Assembly: GCA_037176725.1 (NCBI GenBank)
Contig: JAZBRS010000074.1
Coordinates: forward strand, 66,964,001 to 67,028,000
Reading direction: 5' to 3'
DNA: 64,000 bases
Source of the DNA: Posidonia oceanica
Taxonomy: Eukaryota; Streptophyta; Magnoliopsida; Alismatales; Posidoniaceae
This document shows positions 36,402-49,881 of this stretch, piece by piece (position 1 is the stretch's first letter; each line of letters begins with the position of its first letter). A model generated the notes under the pieces. That model made no database searches. It saw only the letters and a program-made list of their open reading frames with translations, and had not been told where the DNA came from. The translations under genes were made by a program, and so were the position numbers.

Positions 36402-39400
36402 GGTCGATCTGTCCATAACTTATCATCCAACCTTTGCGGTCGATAGGTCCGAAACCTATCCTTTCCGGTCGATAAGTCCGAAACTTATCATCAAACCTTT
36501 GCGGTCGATCGGTCCGAAACCTATCCTTTCCGGTCGATAAGTCCGTAACTTACCATCCAACCTTTCGGTCGATGGGTCCGTAACCTACCCTTTCCGGTCG
36601 ATAAGTCCGTAACGTATCATCCAACCATTGCGGTCGATAGGTCCGAAACCTATCCTTTCCGGTCGACAAGTCCGTAACTTATCATCCAACCTTTGCGGTC
36701 GATGGGTCCGAAACCTATCCTTTCCGGTCGATAAGTCCGTAACTTTTCATCCAACCTTTGCGGTCGATGGGTCCGAAACCTATCCTTTCAGGTCGATAAG
36801 TCCGAAACTTATCATCCAACCTTTGCGGTCGATGGGTCCAAAACCAATCCTTTCCTGTCGATAAGTCCGTATCAAATCATCCAACCTTTGCGGTTGATGG
36901 GTCCGAATCCAATCCTTTCCAGTCGATACGTCCGAAACTTATCATCCAACCTTTGCGGTCGATGGGTCCGAAACCGAGCCTTTCCGGTCGATAACTCCGA
37001 AACTTATCATCCAACCTTTGCGGTCGATAGGTCCGAAACCTATCCTTTCCGGTCGATTAGTCCGAAACTTATCATCCAACCTTTGCGGTCGATGGGTCCG
37101 AAACCTATCCTTTCTGGTCGATAAGTCCGAAAATTATCATCCAACCTTTGCGGTCGATAGGTCCGAAACCTATTCTTTCCGATCGATAAGTCTGTAACTT
37201 ATCATCCAACCTTTGCTGTCAATGGGTCCGAAACCAATCCGTTCTGGTCGATAAGTCCGTAACTTATCATCCAACCTTTGCGGTCGAAGGTTCCGAAACC
37301 TATCCTTTTCGGTCAATAAGTACGTAACTTATCATCCAACCTTTGCGGTCGATGGGTCCAAAACCTATCCATTCCTGTCGATAAGTCCGTAACTTATCAT
37401 CCAACCATTCCGGTCGATGGGTTCGAAACCCATCCTTTCTTGTCGATATGTCCGTAACTTATCATGCAACCTTTGCGGTCGATGGGTCCGAAACCTATCC
37501 TTTCCGGTCGATAAGTCCGTAATTTATCATGCAACATTTGCGGTCGATGGGTCCGAAACCTATCCTTTCCGGTCGATAAGTCCGTAACTCATCATCCAAC
37601 CAGTGCTGTCGATGGGTCCAAAACTTATCCTTTCCGGTCGATAAGTCCGAAACTTATCATCCAACCTTTGCGGTCGATGGGCCCAAAACCTATCCGTTCC
37701 GGTCGATAAGTCCGTAACTTATCATCCGACCGTTGCGGCCGATGGGTCCGAAACCTATCCTTTCCAGTCGATAAGTCCGAAACTTATCATCCAACCTTTG
37801 CGGTCGATGGGTCCAAAACCTATCCTTTCAGGTCGATAAGTCTGAAACTTATCATCCAACCTTTGCGATCGATGGGTCCAAAACCTCTCCTTTCCGGTCG
37901 ATAAGCCCGAAACTTATCATCCAACCTTTGCGGTCGATAGGTCCGAAACCTATCCTTTCTGATCGATAAGTGCGTAACTTATCATCCAAACATTGTGGTC
38001 AATGGGTCTGAAACCTATCCATTCCGGTCGTTAAGTCCGAAACTTATCATCCAACCTTTGCGGTCGATGGGTTCGAAACCCATCCTTTCTAGTCGATAAG
38101 TCCGTAACTTATCCTGCAACCTTTGCGGTCGATGGGTCCGAAACCTATCCTTTCCGGTCGATAAGTCCGTAATTTATCGTCCAACATTTGGGGTCGATGG
38201 GTCCGAAACCTATCCTTTCCTGTCGATAAGTCCATAACTCATCATCCAACCATTGCTGTCCAAGGGTCCGAAACTTTTCCTTTCCGGTCGATAAGTCCGA
38301 AACTAATCATGCAACCTTTGCGGTCGTTGGGTCCGAAACCTTTCCTTTCTGGTCGATAAGTCTGAAGCCTTTCATCCAACATTTGCGGTCGATGGGTCCA
38401 AAACCTAACCATTCCGGTCGATTAGTCCGTAACATATCATCCAACCGTTGCGGCCGATAGGTCCGAAACCTATCCATTTCGATCGATAAGTCCGTAACTT
38501 ATCATCCAACCTTTGCGGTCAATGGGTCCGAAACCTATCCTTTCCGGTCGATTAGTCCGTAACTTATCATCCAACCTTTGCGGTCGATGGGTTCGTAACC
38601 AATCCTTTCTACTCGATGAGTCCGTAAGTTATCATCCAACCTTTGCGGTCGACGGGTCCGAAACCTATCCTTACCGCTCGATAAGTCTGTAATTTATCAT
38701 CCAACCATTGCGGTCGATGGGTCCGAAGCCTATCCTTTCCGTTCGATAAGTCTGTAACTCATCATCCAACCTTTGCGGTCGATGGGTGCGAAACCTATCC
38801 TTTTCGGTCGATAAGTCCGAAACTTATCATCCAACCTTTGCGGTCGATGGGTCCCAAACCTATCCATTTCAGTCGATAAGTCCGTAACTTATCATCCGAC
38901 CGTTGCGGTGGATGGGTCCGAAACCTATCCATTCCAGTCGATAAGTCCGAAACTTATCATCCAACCTTTGCGGTCGATGGGTCCGAAACCTATCCTTTCC
39001 GGTCGATAAGTCCAAAACTTATCATCCAACCTTTGCGGTCGATATGTCCGAAACCAATCGTTTCCGGTCGATAAGTCCGAAACTTATCATCCAACCTTTG
39101 CGGTCGATGGGTCCGAAACCAATCCTTTCCGGTCGATAAGTCCGTAACTTATCATACAACCTTTGCGGTCGAAAGGTCCAAAACCTATCCTTTTCGGTCG
39201 ATAAGTCCGTTACTTTTCATCCAACCATTGCGGTCGATAGGTCCGAAACCTATCTTTTTCGGTCGATAAGACCGAAACTTATCATCCAAACTTTGCGGTC
39301 GATAGGTCCGAAACCTATCCATTCCAGTCGATAAGTCCGTAACTTATCATCCAACCTTTGCGGTCGATGGATCCGAAACCTATCCTTTCCGGTCGATAAG

Positions 39401-40510
39401 TACGTAACTTATCATCCATCCTTTGCGGTCGATAGGTCCTAAACCTATCCTATCCGGTCGAAAAGTCCGTAACTTATCATCCAACCATTGCGGTCGATGG
39501 GTCCGAAACCTATCCTTTCCGTTCGATATGTCCAAAACTTATCATACAACCTTTGCGGTCGATAGGTCCGACACCAATCCTATCCGGTCGATATGTCCGT
39601 AACTTATCATCAAACTTTTGCGGTCGATGGGTCCGAAACCTATCCACTCCGGTCGATAAGTCCGTAACTTATCATCCAACCTTTGCGGTCGATGGGTCCG
39701 AAACCTATCCTTTCCGGTCGATAAGTCCGTAACTTATCATCCAACCGTTGCAGTCAATGGGTCCGAAACCTATCCTTTCCGGTCGATTAGTCCGTAACTT
39801 ATCATCCAACCTTTGCGGTCGATGGTTTCGAAACCATTCCTTTCTAGTCGATAAGTCCGTAACTTATCATCCAACCATTGCTGTCGACGGGTCTGAAACC
39901 TATCCTTTCCGGTCGATTAGTCCGTAATTTATCATCCAACCTTTGCGGTCGATGGGTCCGAAGCCTATCCATTCCAGTCGATATGTCCGTAACTCTTCAT
40001 CCAACCTTTGCGGTCGATGGGTCCGAAACCTATCCTTTCCGGTCGATAAGTCCGAAACTTATCATCCAACCTTTGCGGTCGATGGGCCCCAAACCTATCC
40101 ATTTCGGTCGATAAGTCCTTAACTTATCATCCGACCGTTGCGGTCGATAGGTCCGAAACCTATCCTTTCCAGTCGATTAGTCCGAAACTTATCATCCATC
40201 CTTTGCGGTCGATGGGTCCGAAACCTATCCTTTCCGGTCGATAAGTCCGAAACTTATCATCCAACCTTCGCGGTCGATAGGTCCGAAACCTATCATTTCC
40301 GGTCGATAAGTCCGAAACTTATCATCCAACCATTGCGGTCGATGGGTCCGAAACCAATCCTTTCCGGTCGATAAGTTCGTAACTTATCATACAACCATTG
40401 CGGTCGATAGGTCCAAAACCTATCCTTTCCGGTCGATAAGTCCGTTACGTTTCATCCAACCATTGCGGTCGATAGGTCCGAAACCTATCCTTTCCGATCG
40501 ATAAGTCCGA

Positions 40511-41102
40511 AACTTATCATCCAAACTTTGCGGTCGATAGGTCCGAAACCTATCCATTCCGGTCGATAAGTCCGTAACTTATCATCCAACCTTTGTGGTC
40601 GATGGGTCCGAAACCTATCCTTTCCGGTCGTTAAGTCCGTAACTTATCATCCATCCTATGCGGTCGATAGGTCCTAAACCTATCCTATCCGGTCGATAAG
40701 TCCGTAACTTATCATTCAACCATTGCGGTCGATGGGTCCGAAACCTATCCTTTCCGTTCGATAAGTCCGAAACTTATCATTCAACCTTTGCGGTCGATAG
40801 GTCCGAAACCAATCCTATCTGGTCGATATGTACATAACTTATCAACAAACTTTTGCGGTCGATGGGTCCGAAACCTATCCATTCCGGTCGATAAGTCCGT
40901 AACTTATCATCCAACCTTTGCGGTCGATGGGTCTGAAACCTATCCTTTCCGGTCGATAAGTCCGTAATTTATCATCCAACCTCTGCGGTCGATGGGTCCG
41001 AAACCTATCCTGACCGGTCGATAAGTCCGTAACTTATCATCCAACCTTTGCGGTCATTGGGTCCGAAACCTATCCTTTCCGGTCGATAAGTCCATAACTT
41101 AT
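40511..41102 (+). repeat. R-type link between 12,548-bp and 8,779-bp units
   Basis: About nine satellite monomers without a near-identical partner. From about 40980 the series (CTCTGCGGTCGATGGG, then GGTCATTGGGTCC, then GCCGTCGTTGGG) parallels the R marker block at 23241, with numerous differences. No other feature is seen. Confidence 0.75.
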
Positions 41103-42250
41103 CATCCAACCTTTGCCGTCGTTGGGTCCGAAACCTATGCTTTCCGTTCGATACGTCAGAAACTTATCATCCAACCTTTGCGGTCGATGGGTCCAAAACC
41201 TATCCTTTCCGGTCGATAAGTCCGTAACTTATCATCCAAACTTTGCGGTAGATAGGTCCGAAACCTATCCTTTCCGGTCGTTAAGTCCGTAACTTATCAT
41301 CCAACCATTGTGGTCGATGGCTCAGAAACCTATCCGTTCCAATCGATAAGTCCGTAACTTATCATCCAACCTTAGCGGTCGATGGGTCCGAAACCTATCC
41401 TTTCCGGTTCATAAGTCCGAAACTTATCATCCAACCTTTGCAGTCGATAGGTCCAAAACCTATCCTTTCCGATCGATAAGTTCGAAACATATCATGCAAC
41501 CTTTGCAGTCGATGGGTCCGAAACCTATCCTTTCCGGTCGATATGTCCAAAACTTAAATTCCAACCTTTGCGATCGATAGGTCCGAAACCTATCCTTTCC
41601 GGTCGATCTGTCCGTAACTTATCATCCAACCGTTGCGGTCGATAGGTCCGAAACCTATCCTGTCCGGTCGATAGGTCCGAAACTTATCATCAAACCTTTG
41701 CTATCGATCGGTCCGAAACCTATCCTTTCCGGGCGATAAGTCCGTAACTTACCATCCAACCTTTGCGGTCGATGGGTCCGAAACCTAACCATTCCGGTCG
41801 ATATGTCCGTAACGTATCATCCAACCATTGCGGTCGATAGGTCCGAAACATATCCTTTCCAGTCGACAAGTCCGTAACTTATCATCCAACCTTTGCGGTC
41901 GATGGGTCCGAAACCTATCCTTTTAGGTCGATAAGTCCGAAACTTATCATCCAACCTTTGCGGTCGATGGGTCCAAAACCTATCCTTTCCAGTCGATAAG
42001 TCCGTATCATATCATCCAACCTTTGTGGTCGATGGGTCCGAATCCAATCCGTTCCAGTCGATAAGTCCGAAACTTAACTTCCAACCTTTGCGGTCGATGG
42101 GTCCGAAACCTAGCCTTTCCGGTCGATAACTCCGAAACTTATCATCCAACCTTTGCAATCGATAGGTCCGAAACCTATCCTTTCCGGTCGATTAGTCCGA
42201 AACTTATCATCCAACCTTTGCGGTCGATGGGTCCGAAATCTATCCTTTCT

Positions 42251-42327
42251 GGTCGATAAGTCCGAAAATTATCATCCAACCTTTGCGGTCGATAAGTCCG
42301 AAAATTATCATCCAACCTATACTTTCC
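42251..42327 (+). repeat. B-B fused monomers
   Basis: GGTCGATAAG boxes lie at 42251 and 42287 (36 bp apart), and a GATCGATAAG box at 42328 (41 bp). Two B halves follow each other without an A half between, and both carry the CCGAAAATTATC variant. Confidence 0.83.
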
Positions 42328-42766
42328 GATCGATAAGTCCGTAACTTATCATCCAACCTTTGCTGTCGATGGGTCCGAAACCTATCCATTCCGGTCGATA
42401 AGTCCGTAACTTATCAACCAACCTTTGCGGTCGATGGTTCCGAAACCTATCCTTTTCGGTCAACTTGTCCGTAAGTTATCATCCAACCTTAGCGGTCGAT
42501 GGGTCCAAAACCTATCCATTCCGGTCGATAAGTCCGTAACTTATCATCAAACCTTTGTGGTCGATGGGTCCGAAACCAATCCATTCCAGTCGATAAGTCC
42601 GTAACTTATCATCCAACCTTTGCGGTCGATGGGTCGAAACCTTTCCTTTCCGGTCGATAAGTCCGTAACTTATCATCCAACCCTTGCGGTCGATAGGTCC
42701 AAAACCTATCCTTTCCGGTCGATAAGTCCGAAACTTATCATCCAACCTTTGCGGTCGATGGGTCCG

Positions 42767-44059
42767 AAACCTATCCTTTCCGGTCGATAAGTCCGTAACT
42801 TATCAGCCAACCATTGCTGACGATGGGTCCGAAACCTATCCTTTCAGGTCGATAAGTCCGAAACTTATCATCCAACATTTGCGGTCGATGGGCCCATAAC
42901 CTATCCTTTCCTGTCGATAAGTCCGTAACTTATCATCCAACCTTTGCGGGCGATGGGTACGGAACCTATCCTTTCCAGTCGTTAAGTCCGAAACTTATCA
43001 TCAAACCGTTGCGGTCGACAGGTCCGAAACATATCCTTTCCGGTCGATAAGTCCGTAACTTATCATCCAACCTTTGTGGTCGATGGGTCCGAAACCTATC
43101 CTTTCCGGTCGATAAGTCCGTAACTTATCATCCAACCTTTGCTGACGATGGGTCCGAAACCTATCCTTTCCGGTCGAAAAGTCCGTAACTTATCATCCAA
43201 CCTTTGCGGTCGTTGTGTCCGAAACCTATCCTTTCTGGTCGATAAGTCTGAAACTTATCATCCAACCTTTGCTGCCGATGGGTCCAAAACCTATCCTTTC
43301 CGGTCGAAAAGCCTGTAACTTATCATCCAACCTTTGCGGTAAATAGGTCCGAAACCTATCCTTTCCGATCGATAAGTGCGTTACTTATCATCCAACCAAT
43401 GCGGTCAATGGGTCCGAAACCTATCCTTTCCGGTCGATAAGTCCGAAACTTATCATCCAACCTTTGCGATCGATGGGTTCGAAACCCATCCTTTCTAGTC
43501 GATATGTCCGTAACTTATCAAGCAACCTTTGCGGTCGACGGGTCCGAAACCAATCCTTTCCGGTCGATAAGTTCGTAATTTATCATCCAACATTTGCAGT
43601 CGATGGGTCCGAAACCTATCCTTTCCGGTCGATAAGTCCGTAACTCTTCATCCAACCATTGCGGTCGATGGGTCCGAAACCTGTCCTTTCCGGTTGATAA
43701 GTCCGAAACTTATCATCCATCCTTTGCGGTCGATGGGTCCAAAACCTATCCGTTCCGGTCGATAAGTCCGTAACTTATCATCCGACCATTGCGGTCGATA
43801 GGTCAGAAACCTATCCTTTCTGGCCGATATGTCCGTTACTTTTCATCCAACCTTTGCGGTCGATAGGTCCGAAACCTATCCTTTCTGGTCGATAAGTCTG
43901 GAACTTATCATCCAACCTTTGCGGTCGATAGGTTCGAAGCCTATCCTTTTCGGTCGATAAGCCCGTAACTTAACATCCAACCTTTGCGATCGATGGGACC
44001 GAAACCTATCCATTCCGGTCGATAAGACCGTAACATATCATCCAACCTTTGCGGTCGAT
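42767..44059 (+). repeat. Nested 2,470-bp period, first block
   Basis: This ~1.3-kb block recurs 2,470 bp (38 x 65) downstream at 45237-46529. Shared rare variants include GCTGACGATGGG, GGGCCCATAACC, AAAGCCTGTAAC and GGTAAATAGG. Roughly six differences in 240 bp make it older than the enclosing 8,779-bp duplication. Confidence 0.85.
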
Positions 44060-45236
44060 GGGTCCGAAACCTATCCTTTCCGGTCGATAAGTCCGAAACT
44101 TATCATCCAACCTTTGCAGTCGATATGTCCGAAACCTATCGTTTCCGGTCGATAAGTCCGAAACTTATCATCCAACCTTTGCGGTCGATGGGTCCGAAAC
44201 CAATCCTTTCCGGTCGATAAGTCCGTAACTTATCATACAACCATTGCGGTCGAAAGGTCCAAAACCTATCCTTTCCGGTCGATAAGTCCGTTAGTTTTCA
44301 TCCAACCATTGCGGTCGATAGGTCCGAAACCTATCCTTTCCGGCCGATAAGTCCGAAAATTATCATCCAAACTTTGCGGTCGATAGGTCCGAAACCTATC
44401 CATTCCGGTCGATAAGTCCGTAACTTATCATCCAACCTTTGCGGTCGATGGGTCTGAAACCGATCCTTTCCGGTCGATAAGTACGTAACTTATCATCCAA
44501 ACTTCGCGGTCGATAGGTCCTAAACCTATCCTATCCGGTCGATAAGTCAGTAACTTATCATCCAACCATTGCGGTCGATGGGTCCGAAACCTATCCTTTC
44601 CGTTCGATAAGTTCGAAACTTATCATACAACCTTTGCGGTCGGTAGGTCCGACACCAATCCTACCCGGTCGATATGTCCATTACTAATCATCAAATTTTT
44701 GCGGTCGATGGGTCCGAATCCTATCCACTCCGGTTGATAAGTCCGTAACTTATCATCCAACCTTTGCGGTCGATGGGTCCGAAACCTATCCTTTCCGGTC
44801 GATAAGTCCGTAATTTATCATCCAACCTCTGCTATCGATGAGTCCGAAACCTACCCTTTCCGGTCGATAAGTCCGTAACATATCATCAAACCTTTGCGGT
44901 CGTTTGGTCCAAAACCTATCCTTTCCGGTCGATAAGTCCATAACTTATCATCCAACCTTTGCTGTCGTTGGGTACGAAACCTATACTTTTCGGTCGATAC
45001 ATCTGAAACTTATCATCCAAACTTTGCGGTCGACGGGTCCGAAATCTATCCTTTCCGGTCGATAAGTCCGTAATTTATCATCCAACCTTTGCGGTCGATA
45101 TGTCCGAAACCTTTCGTTTCCGGTCGATAAGTCCGAAACTTATCATCCAACCTTTGCGGTCGATGGGCCCGAAACCTATCCTTTCCGGTCGATAAGTCCG
45201 TAACATATCATACAACCATTGCGGTCGAAAGGTCCA

Positions 45237-46529
45237 AAACCTATCCTTTCCGGTCGATAAGTCCGTAACATATCATCCAACCAATGCTGACGATGGGTCC
45301 GAAACCTATCCTTTCAGGTCGATAAGTCCGAAACTTATCATCCAACATTTGCGGTCGATGGGCCCATAACCTATCCTTTCCTGTCGATAAGTCCGTAACT
45401 TATCATCCAACCTTTGCGGTCGATGGGTCCGGAACCTATCCTTTCCAGTCGTTAAGTCCGAAACTTATCATCAAACCGTTGCTGTCGACAGGTCCGAAAC
45501 ATATCCTTTCCGGTCGATAAGTCCGTAACTTATCATCCAACCTTTGTGGTCGATGGGTGCGAAACCTATCCTTTCCGGTCGATAAGTCCGTAACTTATCA
45601 TCCAACCTTTGCTGACGATGGGTCCGAAACCTATCCTTTCCGGTCGATAAGTCCGTAACTTATCATCCAACCTTTGCGGTCGTTGTGTCCGAAACCTATC
45701 CTTTCTGGTCGATAAGTCTGAAACTTATCATCCAACCTTTGCGGCCGATGGGTCCAAAACCTATCCTTTCCGGTCGAAAAGCCTGTAACTTATCATCCTA
45801 CCTTTGCGGTAAATAGGTCCGAAACCTATCCTTTCCGATCGATATGTGCGTTACTTATCATCCAACCATTGCGGTCAATGGGTACGAAACCTATCCTTTC
45901 CGGTCGATAAGTCCGAAACTTATCATCCAACCATTGCGATCGAGGGGTTCGAAACCCATCCTTTCTAGTCGATATGTCCGTAACTTATCAAGCAACCTTT
46001 GCGGTCGACGGGTCCGAAACCAATCCTTTCCGGTCGATAAGTCCGTAATTTGTCATCCAACATTTGCGGTCGATGGGTCCGAAACCTATCCTTTTCGGTC
46101 GATAAGTCCGTAACTCATCATCCAACCATTGCGGTCGATGGGTCCGAAACCTGTCCTTTCCGGTTGATAAGTCCGAAACTTATCATCCATCCTTTGCGGT
46201 CGATGGGTCCAAAACCTATCCGTTCCGGTCGATAAGTCCGTAACTTATCATCCGACCATTGCGGTCGATAGGTCAGAAACCTATCCTTTCCGGCCGATAT
46301 GTCCGTTACTTTTCATCCAACCTTTGCGGTCGATAGGTCCGAAACCTATCCTTTCCGGTCGATAAGTCTGGAACTTATCATCCAACCTTTGCGGTCGATA
46401 GGTTCGAAGCCTATCCTTTTCGGTCGATAAGCCCGTAACTTAACATCCAACCTTTGCGGTCGATGGGACCGAAACCTATCCATTCCGGTCGATAAGTCCG
46501 TAACATATCATCCAACCTTTGCGGTCGAT
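45237..46529 (+). repeat. Nested 2,470-bp period, second block
   Basis: Copy of 42767-44059. It ends at a GGTCGAT box where one copy continues GGG and the other AGG, the same kind of in-register break seen at other junctions. Confidence 0.85.
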
Positions 46530-47692
46530 AGGTCAGAATCCTATCCTATTCGGTCGAGAAGTCCGTAACTTATCATCCAACCATTGCGGTCATTGGGTCT
46601 GAAACCTATCCTTTCTGGTCGATAAGTCTGAAACTTATCACCAAACGTTTGTGGTCGATGGATCCGAAACCTAACCTTTCCGGTCGATAAGTCCGTAACA
46701 TATCATCCAACCGTTGCGGCTGATAGGTCCGAAACCGATCCATTCCGATTGATAAGTCCGTAACTTATCATCCAACCTTTGCGGTCAACGGGTCCGAAAC
46801 CTATCCTTCCCGGTCGAAATGACAGTAACTTATCATCCAACCTTTGCGGTCGAAGGGTTCGAAACCTATCCTTTCTAGTCGATAAGTCCGTAACTTATCG
46901 TCCAACCTTTGCGGTCGACGGGTCCGAAACCTATCCTTTCCGGTCGATAATTCCGTAATTTATCATCCAACCGTTGCGGTCGATGGGTCCGAAACCAATC
47001 CTTTCCGGTCGATAAGTCCGTAACTCATCATCCAATCTTTGCGGTCGATGGGTCCGAAACCAATCCTTTGCGGTCGATAAGTCCGAAACTTATCATCCAA
47101 CCTTTGCGGTCGATAGGTCCGAAACCTATCCTTTCCGGCCGATTAGTCCGTAACTTATCATCCAACCTTTGCGGTCGATGGGTTCGTAACCAATCCTTTC
47201 TACTCGATAAGTCCGTAACTTATCATCCAACCTTTGCGGTTGACGGGTCCGAAACCTATCCTTTCCGGTCGATAAGTCCGTAATTTATCTTCCAACCTTT
47301 GCGGTCGATGGGTCCGAAGCCTATCCTATCCGTTCGATAAGTCCGTAACTCATCATCCAACCTTTGCAGTCGATGGGTGCGAAACCTATCCCTTCCGGTC
47401 GATAAGTCCGAAACTTATCATCCAACCTTTGCGGTCGATGGGTTCGTAACCAATCCTTTCTACTCGATAAGTCCGTAACTTATCATCCAACCGTTGCGGC
47501 CGATAGGTCTGAAACCTATCCATTCCGATCGATAAGTCCGTAACTTATCATCCAACCTTTGCGGTCAATGGGTCCGAAACCTATCCTTTCCGGTCAATTA
47601 GTCCGTAACTTATCATCCAACCTTTGCGGTCGATGGGTTCGTAACCAATCCTTTCTACTCGATAAGTCCGTAACTTATCATCCAACCTTTCC

Positions 47693-47750
47693 GGTCGATG
47701 GGTCCGAAACCTATCCTTTCCGGTCGATGGGTCCGAAACCTAACCATTCC
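47693..47750 (+). repeat. A-A-B expanded monomer
   Basis: GGTCGATGGG boxes at 47693 and 47722 are 29 bp apart and B starts at 47751. The preceding B half ends in CTTTCC instead of CTTTGC. Confidence 0.85.
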
Positions 47751-48287
47751 GGTCGATTAGTCCGTAACATATCATCCAACCGTTGCGGCCAATAGGTCCG
47801 AAACCTATCCATTCCGATCGATAAGTCCGTAACTTATCATCCAACCTTTGCGGTCAATGGGTCCGAAACCTATCCTTTCCGGTCGATTAGTCCGTAACTT
47901 ATCATCCAACCTTTGCGGTCGATGGGTTCGTAACCAATCCTTTCTACTCGCTAAGTCCGTAACTTATCATCCAAACTTTGCGGCCGACGGGTCCGAAACC
48001 TATCCTTTCCGGTCGATAAGTCAGTAATTTATCATCCAACCTTTGCGGTCGATGGGTCCGAAGCCTATCCTTTCCGTTCGAAAAGTCCGTAACTCATCAT
48101 CCAACCTTTGCGGTCGATGGGTGCGAAACCTATCCTTTCCGGTCGATAAGTCCGAAACTTATCATCCAACCTTTGCGGTCGATGGGTCCCAAACCTATCC
48201 TTTTCAGTCGATAAGTCCGTAACTTATCATCCGACCGTTGCGGTGGATGGGTCCGAAACCTATCCTTTCCAGTCGATAAGTCTGAAA

Positions 48288-48540
48288 CTTATCATCCAAC
48301 CTATGCGGTCGATGGGTCCGAAACCTATCCTTTTCGGTCGATAAGTCCGAAACATATCATCCAACCTTTGCGGTCGATATGTCCGAAACCTATCGTTTCC
48401 GGTCGATAAGTCCGAAACTTATCTTCCAACCTATGCGGTCGATGGGTCCGAAACCTATCCTTTTCGGTCGATAAGTCCGAAACTTATCATCCAACCTTTG
48501 CGGTCGATATGTCCGAAACCTATCGTTTCCGGTCGATAAG
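48288..48540 (+). repeat. Two-monomer (130-bp) tandem duplication
   Basis: 48288-48417 and 48418-48540 repeat the same pair of monomers (CTATGCGGTC with CCTTTTCGG, then GTCGATATGTCC with TATCGTTTCC) with one or two differences. The matching site in copy 2 (near 57075) has the pair only once. Confidence 0.88.
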
Positions 48541-49881
48541 TTCGTAACTTATCATACAACCTTTGCGGTCGAAAGGTCCAAAACCTATCCTTTCCGGTCG
48601 ATAAGTCCGTAACTTATCATCCAACCTTTGCGGTCGATGGGTCCGAAACCTATCGTTTCAGGTCGATAAGTCCGAAACTTAACATCCAACCATTGTGGTA
48701 AAAAGGTACGAAACCTATCCTTTCCGGTCGATAAGTCCGTAACTTATCATCCAACCTTTGCGGTCGATGGGTCCGAAACCTATCCTTTCCGGTCGATAAG
48801 TACGTAACTTATCATCCATCCTTTGCGGTCGATAGGTCCTAAACCTATCCTATCCGGTCGATAAGTCCGTAACTTATCATCCAACCATTGCGGTCGACGG
48901 GTCCGAAACCTATCCTTTCCGTTCGATATGTTCGAAACTTATCATACATCCTTTGCGGTCGATAGGTCCGACACCAATCCTATCCGGTCGATATGTCCGT
49001 AACTTATCATCAAACTTTTGCGGTCGATGGGTCCGAAACCTATCCACTCCGGTCGATAAGTCCGTAACTTATCATCCAACCTTTGCGGACGATGGGTCCG
49101 AAACCTATCCTTTCCGGTCGATAAGTCCGTAATTTATCATCCAACCTCTGCTGTCGATGAGTCCGAAACCTACCATTTCCGGTCGATAAGTCCGTAACTT
49201 ATCATCCAACCTTTGCGGTCGTTGGGTCCGAAACCTATCCTTTCTGGTCGATAAGTCCATAACTTATCATCCAACCTTTGCTGTCGTTGGGTCCGAAACC
49301 TATACTTTCTGGTCGATACGTCTGAAACTTATCATCCAACCATTGCGGTCGATGGGTTCAAAACCTATCCTTTCCGGTCGATAAGTCCGTAACTTATCAT
49401 CCAACCTTTGCGGTAGATAGGTCCGAAACCTATCCTTTCCGGTCGATAAGTCCGTAACTTATCATCCAACCATTGTGGTCGATGGGTCAGAAACCTATCC
49501 TTTCCGATCGATAAGTCCGTAACTTATCATCCAACCTTTGCGGTCGATGGGTCCGAAACCTATCCTTTCCGGTCGATAAGTCCGAAACTTATCATCCAAC
49601 TTTTGCAGTCGATAGGTCCGAAACCTTTCCTTTCCAATCGATAAGTTTGAAACTAATCATCCAACCTTTGCGGTCGATGGGTCCGAAACCTATCCTTTGC
49701 TGTCGATAGGTCCGAAACCTATCCATTCCAGTCGATCTGTCCGTAACTTATCATCCAACCTTTGCGGTCGATAGGTCCGAAACCTATCCTTTCCGGTCGA
49801 TAAGTCCGAAACTTATCATCAAACCTTTGCGGTCGATCGGTCCGAAAACTATCCTTTCCGGTCGATAAGTCCGTAACTTAC
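48424..49881 (+). repeat. Copy-1-only tail of the 8,779-bp unit
   Basis: R-type monomers not present in copy 2 of the 8,779-bp unit. From about 49140 the order closely parallels 23230-24010, including GGTAGATAGG, GATGGGTCAGAAACC and a TTTGCTGTCGATAGG half-unit junction. This is an older shared R block. Confidence 0.75.
49672..49729 (+). repeat. A-A-B expanded monomer
   Basis: A halves start at 49672 and 49701, the first ending in CTTTGC. The following B box reads AGTCGATCTG, as at 23854. It is a related but shorter version of the 23767 cluster. Confidence 0.83.

Larger units (their letters stand above)
27963..40510 (+). repeat. 12,548-bp higher-order unit, copy 2
   Basis: Near-identical tandem copy of 15415-27962. 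Shared bases continue to 40524. It includes the 325-bp duplication, the half-unit anomalies and the L/R boundary, all at +12548. The start at 27963 is an abrupt switch from R-type monomers (up to CCGATCGATAAGTCC) to an L-type CTCTGCGGTCAATGAG monomer. That is the breakpoint of the duplication. Confidence 0.94.
41103..49881 (+). repeat. 8,779-bp higher-order unit, copy 1
   Basis: 41103-48423 matches 49882-57201 at an offset of 8779, falling to 8778 after a one-base loss near 53668 in copy 2. About four differences were counted in the first 400 bp, so divergence is near 1%, clearly higher than in the left-hand duplications. 48424-49881 has no partner in copy 2. Confidence 0.9.

Noticed and set aside
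27963..40524. Assembly error instead of a true duplication
   Set aside because: It cannot be excluded without reads. However, the copies differ by scattered single bases and by a ~250-bp replaced tract, which favours real, slightly diverged copies over a simple duplicate contig.
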